From: Hormiphora californensis
Taxonomy: Eukaryota > Ctenophora > Tentaculata > Cydippida > Pleurobrachiidae
Assembly (NCBI GenBank): GCA_020137815.1
Contig: CM035355.1
Location: forward strand, 1,884,774 to 1,948,773
Length of the DNA stretch: 64,000 nucleotides
Direction: 5' to 3'
Position numbers and translations under genes: made by a program. The notes beneath the pieces were generated by a model that was not told where the DNA came from, did not search any database, and was given only the letters and a program-made list of their open reading frames with translations. Below, piece by piece: positions 1 to 59,499 of this stretch. Position 1 is the stretch's first letter. Each line of letters begins with the position of its first letter.

Positions 1-885
1 TGGCATTGTTCAATGTAACAATGTCACCCATACAGGGTCGAGGGGGCGGGTGGGTGACATCCGCGAGACATGCAGATCCTGCATCATACAGAATGGGGAA
101 GGATAGGAGAATGTTTGTTGTTAGTAGTGATGTAGAGAAGTAAAGGATTAGTAGGATACACCCTGACACCTTTCCCCCACTATAAAACATGTCCGTATAG
201 TGTGCGAAATGAGGTTCAGGTTCCACCACATCCTCCGTCTCTAGCGGGATGAGAGACCACTTTGATTGCACGTGATTAGTACCCCTGGCCTTCCTGCTGA
301 GTGGTGGCTCGGGGAAGATTACCCCGATAAGGAACACCAGTGCTAGGATGACTGCGATTGATGTTGAAAGCGAGCTCCAAATGTTGATAACCTCACTAAA
401 CGGGGATTGTTCTAGGATCATTGGAAGGAGGATGAGGGAGACACTCTGTGCTATTGAGTGGAGGAAGTAGGGATGGAGGCGGTGTCTGGAGGGTAGGGAC
501 TCCACGCTGTAGAGGAGGGCTGTGATGTGTAGGGTTCCCATACACAGAGAGAATAGGACACGTGTTCCCAGGTAGATGGTCTTGTCAATTGATACCATAC
601 ACATCAACTCTGGAGAGAGATGTGTTAGCAATCTGGCAATCTGCCATATATAGACGAGGTAATAAGTTAGGGGCTTTGAGGTAATAAATTAGGGGCTTTG
701 AGGTAATGAATTAGGGGTTCAGATCATTTCATTCCTTCGCTCAGAGCCAATCAATAATCATTTCTCTTTTTCTCCTGATCCTCATCATTTCTTCCGTGTC
801 ATTATGGAGACGGTGTTTGCATGTTAATACACAGCACTTTCATGTGCACGTGCCCCCTCTCTCTCTTTCTATCTTTCTTTCTTTT

Positions 886-957
<72 letters not shown>

Positions 958-1838
958 CCACAGAACGATCAGCTATATTGAGATTATTTCAAGTTAAAAC
1001 TTTAGGACACACATATCAAGAGGACAGGACATATAGAAGATTTAGGAATTAGGATACATGATAGAATGATCCAGGGCACCTATAGCACTTTGGCTAATTG
1101 CTACGTATTATCCTAAATGTCAATCTATCACATGTCCCTGCCATCAAGGGGCATCATGTAGCCGCATTCCTTTTTCTTTCCAGTTTCCTCCCATACTAGA
1201 TTCACTGTCATAATAACAGTTTCAAACACCCTATAATTCCCAACTCCCCAGTCCCAAAATGCTACCTGCCATGAGACCGATGAATGAAGACACAAGGAGG
1301 GTTGGCCGCCTGCCAACTTTATCCACGATGATCCCTCCCAACACAGAGCCAAACATGTTAGCAAAGAGTGTGACAGAGGGGACGCATGAGCGGCTGATGT
1401 AGTCCCAATCCTGGACACATGTCAACTTTCGTATCAACATGGGCTGAGCCATGAACTATGGGGAATATATTGATTAGGTAATAGTCCACAGTTTTAATAT
1501 TAAACACCCTCCAGATTCCAATTTCCCCTCCTCAATAAAAACGTTTTATCCCCTAATCCCATTCCCCAATACAGGGAAGCTAATTAAATTAAATCAATTA
1601 AATCCCTTCAATTACCTCCAAAGCAGTTACAAATCCCGTGGCACTGATGACGATAGTAAGGAAGATGTACGCCACCGCCTGGAACAGAAAATCCATAACT
1701 TCCGCGAGGGCAGTATCTACGTCACTCTGTTGCTCTCCCCCGCTCTCCTCGTCTCGCTCCCCGGGGTAGACGGTGACCTGCTTCTTTGCGGCGGGGCTCC
1801 GCTGCTGCTGGTACCCAGAGGGACTGAGAGACACTGTG
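1..1838 (-). CDS. MFS transporter (SLC22/SV2-like), partial, three exons
   Basis: Three minus-strand exons join in phase: 1838-1616, 1455-1266 and 609-1, the last still open at the window edge. The first contains the probable first membrane helix (after DVDTALAEV) and ends at a GAG|GTAATT donor. The second encodes helices 2-3 with the classic major-facilitator loop motif DKVGRRPTLL. The third encodes the next helices with an ALLYSVESLPSRHR segment, resembling the Y..E..P...R motif of the family, then two hydrophobic segments, a loop starting PEPPLSRKARG, and a further helix. This gene order of elements fits SLC22 organic-ion or SV2-type transporters, plasma-membrane or vesicle carriers for small organic solutes; the substrate cannot be told. 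The true start lies upstream, in or beyond the assembly gap at 1858. Seen: motifs and splice sites. Inferred: subfamily. Confidence 0.75.
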
Positions 1839-1857
1839 CTAGGTTAGTAAGTAGATT

Positions 1858-1957
1858 NNNNNNNNNNNNNNNNNNNNNNNNNNNNNNNNNNNNNNNNNNN
1901 NNNNNNNNNNNNNNNNNNNNNNNNNNNNNNNNNNNNNNNNNNNNNNNNNNNNNNNNN
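1858..1957. other. Assembly gap (100 N) with inverted flanks
   Basis: A run of exactly 100 N. The about 27 bp on its left (ending AGGTTAGTAAGTAGATT) recur on its right as the reverse complement with one extra base, so the gap sits inside an inverted repeat. The left flank is the 3' splice site of the MFS exon. The 100-base length is the usual placeholder for unknown distance. Confidence 0.95.
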
Positions 1958-1979
1958 AATCTACTTACTAACCTAGGCA

Positions 1980-2291
1980 CAGTGTGGGGGGGGGGAAAGA
2001 GGATCAAAGGCTGGTTGTTGGGGATAAATTTTTTTGGAAACGCGTTTTAAGGGGAAAAAATAAAAACCCTTGGGGGAAAACTATGCATCAGGGGCCAAAA
2101 TGAAAATAGATCAAGGGGGTATTTAAAAAAAAAACGACTTTGAAAAAATTTTTTTCCCCCCACTAACGAAAAAATAGTCTACCCAAAAAAAAATTAAAAA
2201 CCGAAAAATAACGGGGAAGAAAAAACCCCCCCAAAAAAAAACCCCCCCCTTTTTTTTTTTTTTTTTTTTCCCCCCCCCCCTTTTTTTTTTT

Positions 2292-2337
<46 letters not shown>

Positions 2338-2640
2338 TTTCCCCCTTTTTTCCCCCCCCCCCCTTTTCCCCCTTTTCCCCCCTTTCCCTCCCCCTTTCCC
2401 CTTTCCCCCCTTTCTTTCCTCTCCTCTTTTTTCCCCTCTTTTCTTTTCCCCTTCATGGGGGGGGGGGGGGTGAAAAAAAAAAAAGGGGGTATTTTATTTT
2501 TTTTTGATGGCAAGGGGGGGGGGGGGGGGGGGCGGCGGGGGACGGGGGAAAATGATAAATATGTTTGAGTGGGGGGGACCAACAAATCAAAGGGAAAAAA
2601 AATGGACCCCGCGGTGCAAGCTATCCCCCTGGTCAATTAA
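1980..2640. other. Homopolymer-rich, probably unreliable sequence
   Basis: Nearly every base is part of a homopolymer: long G, C, T and A runs, including a C run of more than 40 bases near 2292-2337. No splice sites, motifs or plausible codons are seen. It directly follows the gap and looks like consensus error rather than biology. Any open frame here (poly-G/K/P) is an artefact. Confidence 0.7.
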
Positions 2641-3716
2641 ACCCCAATGTATCTGAATTAATGATGATGATGAACCTCTGAGACCTGGCAATGCTTCAAG
2701 TTGCCTGGCTAGACTGTGTTTCGGGCGCCCCGATGTAAAGGGAGGGTTTATAGAACATAACAAGCTTCAAGATGATCTCTAAGGTTAAAGAGACTCGAGA
2801 AACTCTCAGTTCTCTCTATGCAGCATTGAGTCTGTGAATACTGAATACTCGACTAGGTCTTCATATAGATCTATTGCAGCACTACTAGGCAACCTTATTG
2901 AAACATTCACCCTGACATTGTTAAATGTTAACCCCCTTACTTTAACAAAACATCACTATAAAACAGAGGGTTGGGCACGTCGTGCCCCTCTGTTCGCACG
3001 GCCAAAACAGAGGGCAGGGGTTCCACCCATTCACAACCAGGGGGTCTGGGAACGCTCATCAGACAATACAAGCACGTGTATGCACTGGACATAGAAAACA
3101 TGAGGTACAGTGATGAGAACTAGAAAAGGGCGAAAAGCACATGGGTCAGGAGACAGGAATGTTATACCTCATACGATAGTGTGTTCATTGGGGAACACTA
3201 AACAATGAACCAAATCATATATTATACAATCTGGCTATATGTTCTAACAGTTAGAGAGGGTCGAGCTGCTCGAGCAAGCAAACAGTCGTTACCTCACAGG
3301 GCCAGGGTATACCGTCACTGGGCACTGATTTAGAACATGACCAGACAATAGTAAAAGGCGCTTGTGCCTTGTACTATTGTACACACATTGACAAGACAAT
3401 GCATAACATCAAGTCTGGACCCAGATACCCTCCTATTCGGCCTCCATTTCGAAACTAATTGCAATACTCGGATATAAGTTGGTTGGAATTAACTTCAAAA
3501 TAACTTAACATTTAAACTTCTCTGAAAATCAACAATTTAAAATACAACTAAAAATTCATTCAATAAGTTCTGTCATATTAAAACAGTTTTTCTATCTACA
3601 CAGTATCACACTAAAATAATTACACGTGAAAATATTACTATACTGTCTCTCAAAACTCAGAGTCTAGAGGTTGTCTAATGTCTATAAGAAGGTGATCCAA
3701 GTTTCAGTCCATACAT
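2641..3716. other. Intergenic, downstream of the ABCA gene
   Basis: No coding exon is supported. Bases about 2698-2765 are a truncated, diverged copy of part of the fold-back arm found at 31158-31250 and 32265-32335 (shared core CTAGACTGTGTTTCGGGCGC). The AT-rich stretch 3440-3716 is the likely 3' untranslated region of the ABCA transcript. I saw no clear AATAAA on the minus strand. Confidence 0.5.
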
Positions 3717-50961
<47,245 letters not shown>

Positions 50962-51724
50962 TTTTGTTCAAAAATATCTGATTTGCTCTTAAAATTTTAC
51001 TGCAGAAAAATACATCTAATCTGAAAAGCTATAGTTGATATTATGTAATTAGTACGAACTACGAAGACTGAATGACTGGAAATCTCGAAATACGGAATTA
51101 GAAAACTGGAGATAAATCAATAAATCGATTCAACAGTCTTATGCGATAGTAAAAAGGTAATTAGTAAACACGACAAATAAAGCTCACTGCTCAAGCATGA
51201 AATCTTGCAAGCCAAAAGAATAAAGATCAAAATTTCAAAAACCAAAACAAAAAAGCTTAAAAAAATCTTAAAAAAAGCAAATAAACGTAGCTTTTTGTGA
51301 ATCATCGCAGCGCTGCGCGTTTGAGTTTTTATGTAACGCGCAACGTTTTCACACTTTCCCGCTGCCGTTTACTCCGCAAGCAATCAAAAAATGTAACTTA
51401 CTGATCTGATATGAATTGATCCGAGGATGATCTGACGCCACACCTGCTTTTAACTGATTTTACTCCGTGCTGATTTTCGTTGAATAGTTTGAATCGCTCA
51501 CTGAAGTTTTATCACGATATGTTCCTTGTTGAAAAGCGATAGTTTAAATGTTAGAGGAAGCTTCCATGTGTGCAGGCACTAGGAAGTTCTCCTCCCCGGC
51601 CTATCCACCATGGTTAACCACCCTCTTTCTGACTGCCATTACCCGTTCTGAACTCTTTCTGTTCCCCTTAGCTGAGGGGACATTAGGGCGGCGTGTGTGA
51701 CCTGGTCGGAAGATCATAGTAGCC
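50962..51724. promoter_or_regulatory. Head-to-head intergenic region (possible bidirectional promoter)
   Basis: 763 bp separate the ATG of the ABCA gene (minus) and the ATG of the coiled-coil gene (plus). The ABCA side is AT-rich; the other side has GCGCTGCGCGTTTGAG and similar CpG-containing stretches near 51305-51360. No TATA box is obvious. Shared regulation is an inference from geometry only. Confidence 0.4.
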
Positions 51725-54700
51725 ATGGCGGCACGGCAGAGGGAGCGCCCGGCGGAACTTGTTACACCATTTCTGTTGAGGTAGGGACTAGGGAACGATA
51801 TTTTGGGCACCTTCAGACCTTCTTGTTTTCACCCAAATGGTCTCCTTCTTCATTCCACATTCTGATTAACTCCAATTAATCCTTTTTCGGCACTTCCCAC
51901 TTCTGCCCGTACAACCGGCGGTTGTACGGGCGGTTGTCAACCGCTTGTCCACCTCCTGGACCTCCAGCTCATATCCCCCTCGCTTCAGTGGGTCTCTGGA
52001 GGTCCCTAAGATTGGAGGTTCTCGTTCCTCCATGGACTCCTCCAAACACTCATCTGTGGACGTCAAGAAGATGAACTCTCCCAAAGAATCGGACCCACAC
52101 GTAGCATTAGAGGTATGTGCTTTAGCATCAAATTTCTCGAAAAATATGTAGATCACCAGAGGTATCCTTTGGTGATGCCATCCCCTCTTATACTTCGTTT
52201 GCCGCGCTGGCAGTGCTCCCCGTTTGATTTCCGACAGCTGTAGATAACACAATTTAACAGCACTTCTTTCAAAGGAAGAACAGTGGAAGGTGAAGACAAG
52301 TGAAAGGCAGCTGATTCGAGAGAAGGGTTCTCTTCAGAAGGGCCTCAGAGAACTACATCACTCTTCCAACACATTTCACAAAGGTAGGAGGGGTTTAGGG
52401 CCAGGAAAATGAAATGGATGACAAGGATTATGAGATAAACTCAGCAGCTGTTCACCCACGTTCATAATTCATTCACAGCTAAATGCATGGAAAATAGTGT
52501 TCTCGAAAGCTTTAAATAATTTGATATTTCATTGTCTACCTATCTTGTAAAAGTTTAATGTTTGCTGACCCAGAAAAGGCAGAAGAGGCAAAGGACCATT
52601 TTAACGAGTTAGGATCTAAACTATCAATCCTTTCTAAACTTCACCATGGATCCTATCAACTCGGCAAGGTTCATACCATTGATAGGTTAGTATCTTCGGT
52701 TTGCCTGGACAAAGTAGGAATGAGTAGGCATCTTGAATCTTCACTACCTACAACAACTGTTCATTACCTTTCCTGAATTTTATTTGACGTCGTCCTGCTG
52801 AAAGATACTAGAGAATGGATGGCCACATATTTTATTGAAAGCTGAAATAGGCTGAACCATCTCGGACAGTTCATCCTTTTCGTATGATAAACAAGATTTC
52901 CCCAGGATTAACCAGAACAGGAAGAACACGAAGCATAATCACGAGGAGGGACGGACATTACAAATTGCTATGTAAGTTATTGATTTAACTTTGGACGTTA
53001 ATTTTGTACTTCCTGGAGGAGGTCGCCTCTGACCGCCAAATCGGAGCGAGTGGTTTGGAACGGTTATACCCAGAATGACCGGCGGCCGGCCCTCTTTGCC
53101 CTACACTATCTAGCGGGCCGCGCGGGGTGCGCGTAGTAATCAAAGCACACTGCCGTAGGTAGCAACTTTTTAGGCACCCAGAGCGCCCTAAATCACCCCC
53201 TCTCCTGAATTCCCGTCCTAGTAGTTGGTAACCATGGCAACCCACCAGGACGACAACACAACAACAATACCACACCATCCTGAGGAGCATGGACCAGCTT
53301 GTCGGGGAGGCAGCCGAACTGGGATCTCGATTTGAGAGACAGCTCCGAGAGAAGGCCAGGCAGCATCATGAGCTAGGCGTGCAACTCAGGGAGGTTGGAG
53401 CTCAACTCAGGCTGGAGAAGGCGAAACAGGACAAGTTTTATAAGGTGTGTAAGAGTTACCGATTTGCTAAAGAAGTATGGCAACTTGGGCGGCCGAAGTA
53501 CAAGTTGTAGACCCCTTCCTACTATGTACATACTAATTTTACATATTTCTAAGTTTTTAATTGTCCGCAACGTACTTGTAACTAGGTCCTAACATATATT
53601 TCTAACCTCTCCCCAATTAGGAAGAGGAGAGGAGGAGAAAAGAGGAAGCAATGGAGAAGTTAGGTCACTGGAAAGATGCCCAGGCAGTCACCACCACCCT
53701 GCAGACTCAGCTGAAAATCTACGAGAAGGAGTTCCTGGATAGTTCACGGTGAGTTATGTGAAGGATCAGTGATTAACTTTCCCAAGCACATGCTCTGTCT
53801 ATCTGTTTCAAACAGTGTTTGAGTGATCTATTTATATTATTTGGTACACGCACATTGGATGCAGGTGGTAAAGCTTTTGGCTTTTGCTGTATAACTTGTT
53901 GTAGGTACTGCTATAACACAATCCATGGTAAGTCGTTAACTTATTTTAGAGCATGCAATTATACACAAAGTAACGGTACAATAATTACACAACATGATCT
54001 TCACCTCAGATAATCAGGCACACACATAATCAGTAATGTTAGTGAATGAATTCGACATTCGAATGGTTGTCCTAGCTTAGTTCTTGTTCATCTCCTTACT
54101 ATATCCATACTCTCCCCTCCCCTATTCCTCCGGGTATTATATGTCCCCATATTGATAGATGCGTTCTTGATCTCCTCTGCATCAAGCTGCCCACAATCTG
54201 CCTGTTGTAATACTGTGTAATACTGTGTCTTCAAAGCTAACAGAGGTCGGGCAGATCTCTCTTGTTAGAACAAAATGGCCTCTGATCAAAGGCACATGGC
54301 CAGTTAGATTTCTTGATTTTGTACCATCGGTTTCTTGCTATGGTTGCCAATGTCCCATCTAACTGTTGCAGCTGTCTCACATCGCCGTCTTCCTCATCCT
54401 CCAAGTCGATAGTCTTCAAAAGCTCTCCACCGGATTTTGGGAATGATTTTTGTAGGACCATATTTAGCCGCTTTAATTTTGAATTTTCGTACGGGACCCA
54501 GAGCAGAGAGAAGTTGAATGTTTCCAAGAGATATTTGAGTAGTGGGATCTCAGCTTTACCTTTGAGAAGAGTTAGCAAGTCATGCAGGAACTCATCTTTC
54601 AAATTCCACTGAACTACCAAAGCCATAAGGAGGTCTAGATGCGATCTTTGGGTGATTTCAACCAACAGTCCAGCAATTTCCTGATGCAATTTCTCATCCT

Positions 54701-57700
54701 CGTCCTCTAAACGAGACATAAAAAGGTGATCCATGAAAAGGTCATTTCCGAACTTGACTGATAACTTCAATGCGAGTAGTGCCCAGTCCCAAAGTCTGCA
54801 TTCTTCATCCTCATCAAAATATGGCCAGTTTGGTTTGTACATTTCGTAGATCTTTACACATTCAGCAAACGCCCACTCAACTTTGAAGACAGCTATCATT
54901 TTAACAAAATCACTAAACACTTTAAACCCAAAGCGACCAAATCTGAGTTTATCAAGTGTCCCAGAGTAACATACAACAACAAAGATCCTCACCACCTCAG
55001 GCTCAAAATCAGAGACATCATGTTCAATTTCACCCGCTTCTTCAACTAACTCCTTCAGGACAGGAGAATTGTAGGCGAGAATGTAGGAGTTTGCAGTAAT
55101 AGTGCTGCCATCTTTTAGGGTAAAACTAACATTGCCGTGGGCTGGAATGGAAAGATTTTCTCTCCCGAAATCAAATCGTTTTGGGAGAACTGGCTCAAAA
55201 TTATATGTGTACCCCTGTGCATAACTAGAGTATATGACAAATGTAAGCATTTTATCCGGATCTTTATCATCATTAATAGCTTTAAATTGAACCCACTTTC
55301 CCTCGGACTCTGCTTTTATAGTTGGATTCCTCGTGTCATTGACACTGTCAATTAAAATGATAACTACCATTGATACCAAATGACGGTATTCACACCGGTA
55401 AGTATTACGGTACGAGCCAACTAGCCGTACATTTAAGTAAGGCGTGTGATTCTCTGCCTTTTCTATATATCCCTCCACCTGCCATGTCATCCCATCTTCT
55501 ACGTGACTTGTCGAAAGGAGTTCTGTAGTAAAGTCACTCACATTTCGAGAGAAAGTAACAGTGTTACTGTTTGATATAGCTGGTAACGTTGGTTTCCAGA
55601 TAAAAATGTCATCAATAGCGATTTTAAAATTGGTTGTGCTATCATCATGCTCATCCGGGATATTGACTTGATCCCACGGAAAGGCGGTGTTCCAAATAAC
55701 AGTGGTAGATAGGTAGGAAGGTCTGGTAGGTGGGTCTGGTTGTCTGTCCTCTATACAAGGTGGGCCACGGATTGTTGGTCATGGTTAGCGAGGTGGTGCG
55801 TCAAAACGGTGATAGTTGTGAGAATAAAAATTATGGGAGCACTCTGGATCAATTCCTTGGTAACTTTTTCCATAATTTTTTGTCAAAAATTCGAAAATTC
55901 ATTTTTCATTCCTTCATTCATTTCTCGTTCATTCATGATGTGAGCATCCTAATTTTCCATCATTATGCTATTCTTCTTTGGCTTGAATTTGTCTTTCCAA
56001 TGAGCACCATAAAAATGAAATTGAAGTACCAGGTCACACAGCAGTTGAGAAAATGTTCATGCATGATTTTGGCTCTTTTTGCGACTTTCAAACAGCTGTA
56101 TCACGGCTACCTTTCGTTCAATCTTCTTAAAACTTTGGGAAAACATTGGATAAGCAAAGATCTTCACTCACAAGAAAAATCAAGGCCAAAGGTCAAAGTT
56201 CATTTTTCATTTTTGTTAGTTCATTCCGTTCATTCAGGAACCAACATCCCTAAAGTGATGAAAATGTGTGGGTTTTATTTGGCTCATGTCCTGCAATGAC
56301 AGAGAGGTGTAATAGCGTGTTTCAAGGCTATTTTGTGGGTGTCCATGTGATCATAATGATATCTGACACCTTTTCAGAGCCATAATTAAGGGATTTTCTC
56401 AAATTCAAGCATGTAACTTGGTTTTTCTGCAATTAATACCGTGCAACAATGTTATGAGATCTCATAGCACCTCAAAAATGATTATTAGCTCAATGAAATA
56501 AGTTGATTTATGATTGAAAAGATTAAAACCGATGTCAAATTGAACGAAACGAACAATTTTGATCATAAATCAACACATTTCATTGAGCTAATCATCATTT
56601 TTGAGTTGTTGTGAGATCTCATAACGTTGTTGCACGGTACTAATCGCAGAAAAACCAAGTTACATGCTTGAATTTGAGAAAATCCCTTAATTATGGCTCA
56701 GAAAAGGTGTCAGATATCATCATGATCACATGGACACCCACAAAATAGCCTTGAAATACGCTATTACACCTCTCTGTCATTGCATGACATGAGCCAAACA
56801 AAACCCACACCTTTTCATCACTTTAGGGATGTTGGTTCCTGAATGAACGGAATGAACTAACAAACATGAAAAATGAACTTTGACCTTTGGCCTTGATTTT
56901 TCTTGTGAGTGAAGATCTTTGCTTATCCAATGTTTTCCCAAAGTTTTAAGAAGATTGAACGAAAGGTAGCCGTGATACAGCTGTTTGAAAGTCGCGAAAA
57001 GAGCCAAAATCATGCATGAACATTTTCTCAACTGCTGTGTGACCTGGTGCTTCAATTTCATTTTTATGGTGCTCATTGGAAAGACAAATTCAAGCCAAAG
57101 AAGAATAGCATAATGATGGAAAATTAGGATGCTCACATCATGAATGAACGAGAAATGAATGAAGGAATGAAAAATGAATTTTCGAATTTTTGACAAAAAA
57201 TTATGGAAAAAGTTACCAAGGAATTGATCCAGAGTGCTCCCATAATTTTTATTCTCACAACTATCACCGTTTTGACGCACCACCTCGCTAACCATGACCA
57301 ACAATCCGTGGCCCACCTTGTAGATAGTCTAGTACTGGGGGCAAAAATGTGCTTACCCTGGCCCTCGTCTCTCGTTCCAGAAGATGTATCAGAAATAGAG
57401 TATGACGCAGTACAACTCCATTCTTTCGTTGAGTTTATTGGGCCTTCACAAACAATACGAAATCCAATGCATTCATTTTCACACTTATAACCAGAAATCT
57501 TCCATAGAAATCCACCAACATTCCGCAAAGCAGTGAAGCCGATTCTGCTTCCAAACGAGATAAATTTATCCGGGTCTGTATTGCCTTCATCTGCTTCGGG
57601 TATCCTGAAGACCCCTAAACTTAATGTTGTCGCCATGCCTAAAATTGTGACAATGAGGAAAGTTAAGTGTTCTCTTTCCAGCTCAAACAAAACCATCAAC

Positions 57701-59417
57701 ACGACAAAGTAACATGATATACATGCAGATAAGAGTTGCTTAGGTTACCAAAATGCAGAAAAATGGTATGGTTTTTTTGGGTCACTTAGCCACACGCTGA
57801 GCAAACCACATACCGCCCGGGTATGGGTAACTATGGCGCTAAGCTCCCCCTTTCTCAACTTTGGTATGGTGGAATGGTAATGGTTATACCAGAGGTGTAA
57901 ATAATGTAACGATTTTCTAAGTATATTTCAAATTGATTTTGTTTTTTCGTGAATTCTCCTGCCAGGCCAATGCTCTGACAAGAAGTCTCCTTCAAGATTC
58001 GAAATGTTTCCAATCCGACAGACCAAAACAGATCACCCATCAGTTACTAATATCTCTCTTCTATCCCCCAGTGATCATGCTAAGGCAGTACGTGGTAAAA
58101 AGGACCGGACCTCCCTACAAGTTAGAGAATTTGAAAGGAAGATACAGGGTGTTGATGTTCAACTGAAGAAGGTGGCGGATCAGCAGAGAAATATTGTGAA
58201 AAACAAATCACATCTCAATAATCAGGAGGTAGGAAACATGTCCCAGTCTTTTTAGGTTTTATCTGTTTGCCTGATTCAAATTGGCTCATTCGACTTCCCC
58301 ATGAGGTTACTGCGACACATAAGTTTTGGGATATGGTTGCCTTGCTCGAGCCCTTTCCGTCAGCTCCACCCGGGTTAGAGCATAACTAGGATATGGGCAT
58401 TTACCTAACAAGTTTTGTTTTCACAGATTGTTGCGGCGAATGATAGACGAGTCCAGGATCACATATCCAAGGCCCAGGGTCATATTGAACAGAGACAAAT
58501 CAAGACAAACAAGTGGAAACCCTAAACTGCAGCAACTAGCCAGGGAGAATGAGAGACGACTTGAGAAGATGGAGAAAACTCTACTCTATGTGAGTATTAT
58601 ACTAACCCCATAATAACCCCATTGCTTGGTCGTGAAGACAGGGGCGTGACGTACCCCATGATACCCCGGTAGAGGTCCCCGTGAAGATTTTTAGGAGCCC
58701 TTTGTTACCATGACAACAATCACCAGCAACTGGCGTGTATTGTTACAACCCCTGGAGGAGTTAGAACGATAAAATAGGAAACATTCTAACAACATGTCCC
58801 CCACATTACAGGAAGATGTTGCGAAGGCTGGTGAAACGGAGAGCGTGCTGTTCAGGAAGATGCGAGGTCTGGAGAGTGATACTAGGAAACAGGGTCAGGT
58901 GCTGGCCAGTAAAAGGGCTGCTCTGGAACGAGAGGGACAGAGGGGCAGGATCATGGCTCAGAACCAACTGAGAACAATCAATGAAAATGAAAATCAGGTA
59001 TGTAGTTGTATTGGCTGCGAAGCAGCCCCTCCGAAAAGGCGCGACGTGCCCAAGTAGTTGTACTACGTGTACGTGTAAACTGTTAAGAAAGGTGGTCCAC
59101 TTACCCAATACTGAATTGAGAATTGGACGAGATCAGACTCACCCATCATCCATTTTTATTATGCCCCTCCCTGATCGCTGATATTTATAGTTCCCTAATT
59201 TAGGATTCATAATCCCCTTTAATTACAATGTTTCTAGTATGTAACTCTAACACCCCCCCCCCTCACCTAGTTGTTAGAGGAGGTAGCAAAAGAAGAGGCA
59301 GCTCTGAGACAGCTTGTTGTACAGAGGGATAATGCCGTGACAGAGTACAGACAACATCAAACATCGCTCAAAGATGTCATGAAGATGTTCCAAACCATGA
59401 CATCTAAAGACCGCTAA
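51725..59417 (+). CDS. Coiled-coil protein of about 475 residues, 11 exons
   Basis: Exons 51725-51780, 51968-52112, 52275-52383, 52574-52685, 52906-52971, 53285-53444, 53621-53748, 58072-58228, 58427-58589, 58812-58997 and 59271-59417 join with GT/AG. The protein starts MAARQRERPAELVTPF, has a Ser/Pro-rich head (residues about 20-65), then long heptad-like helices rich in E, K, Q and R (LREKARQHHELGVQLREVGAQL; ENERRLEKMEKTL; LLEEVAKEEAALRQL). No catalytic motif is seen; a structural or ciliary/cytoskeletal role is possible but unproven. Exon 9 carries one extra base near 58515 (AAACCCTAAAC), which breaks the frame after NKWKP; removing one C restores LQQLARENERR, so it is an indel error or allele. 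The 4.3 kb intron 7 contains the antisense MATH-BTB gene. A poly(A) signal follows 74 bp after the stop. Confidence 0.8.
53020..53130. other. GC-rich patch in intron 5 of the coiled-coil gene
   Basis: It is markedly richer in CpG and GC than its surroundings (GACCGGCGGCCGGCCC, GCGGGCCGCGCGGGGTGCGC). No exon or repeat was recognised. It might be an internal regulatory island. Confidence 0.35.
54237..57636 (-). CDS. MATH-MATH-BTB protein (BATH-like), two exons
   Basis: Exon 1 (57357-57636, from MATTLSLGVFRIPEAD) and exon 2 (54237-55750) join in phase 1 as GAGGGCCAGG+AGGACAGA. The first MATH/TRAF-like domain spans the junction (VGGFLWKISGYKCENECIGF, EWSCTASYSI, then AFPWDQVNI). A second follows (GMTWQVEGYIEKAENHTPYL). 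A BTB/POZ domain (NVSFTLKDGSTITANSYILA, SPVLKELVEEAGEIE, VVVCYSGTLDKL) and a helical C-terminal part of about 200 residues complete the 597-residue protein. BATH proteins recruit substrates to Cullin-3 ubiquitin ligases in the cytosol or nucleus. An ATG 66 bp upstream (57702) would add a hydrophobic stretch and is less likely. The gene is nested, antisense, in an intron of the coiled-coil gene. Its only intron consists almost wholly of a fold-back element. Confidence 0.82.
55754..57322. mobile_element. 1.57-kb palindromic element forming the MATH-BTB intron
   Basis: Two nearly identical inverted arms of about 780 bp meet near 56538 with almost no spacer. The ends are CAAGGTGGGCCACGGATTG and its complement, each bordered by TA, suggesting a TA target duplication as in Tc1/mariner elements. 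The host intron is 55751-57356: only 3 nt separate the element from the acceptor side and 34 nt from the donor GTAAGC. Each arm keeps an open frame of about 180 codons without recognisable motif, which mirrors arm identity and is not proof of coding. Confidence 0.9.
57723..58071. other. Intron 7 tail of the coiled-coil gene
   Basis: About 350 bp between the start of the nested MATH-BTB gene and exon 8. It must include the MATH-BTB promoter. No TATA box is evident. TGGTATGG and TGGTAATGG words recur. Confidence 0.4.
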
Positions 59418-59491
59418 AGACACCTTTAGCGTGTACCTGAAGAACTGTTGTCTATTGAGCTATAATTGTAGAACTGTTGTGAGATTTCGGT

Positions 59492-59497
59492 AATAAA
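59492..59497 (+). terminator. Polyadenylation signal AATAAA of the coiled-coil gene
   Basis: AATAAA lies 74 bp after the TAA stop. A TG-rich element (TGTGTGTGTGTGTG) follows about 45 bp downstream, the expected GU-rich cleavage context. Confidence 0.8.
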
Positions 59498-59499
59498 GA

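Noticed and set aside
796-981. Plus-strand exon after a (CT)n tract ending TTCCACAG at 961
   Set aside because: It looks like an acceptor, but no open exon with donor follows, and the region is an intron of the minus-strand MFS gene.
51601-52252. Minus-strand frames opposite the first exons of the coiled-coil gene
   Set aside because: No splice support or known motif; the plus-strand exons join in phase and continue into the coiled-coil gene.
55730-57316. Open frames of 189 and 179 codons on opposite strands (KVGHGLLVMVSEVVRQN...)
   Set aside because: They are the two arms of one palindrome. Their similarity reflects arm identity, no known motif is visible, and they lie in an intron.
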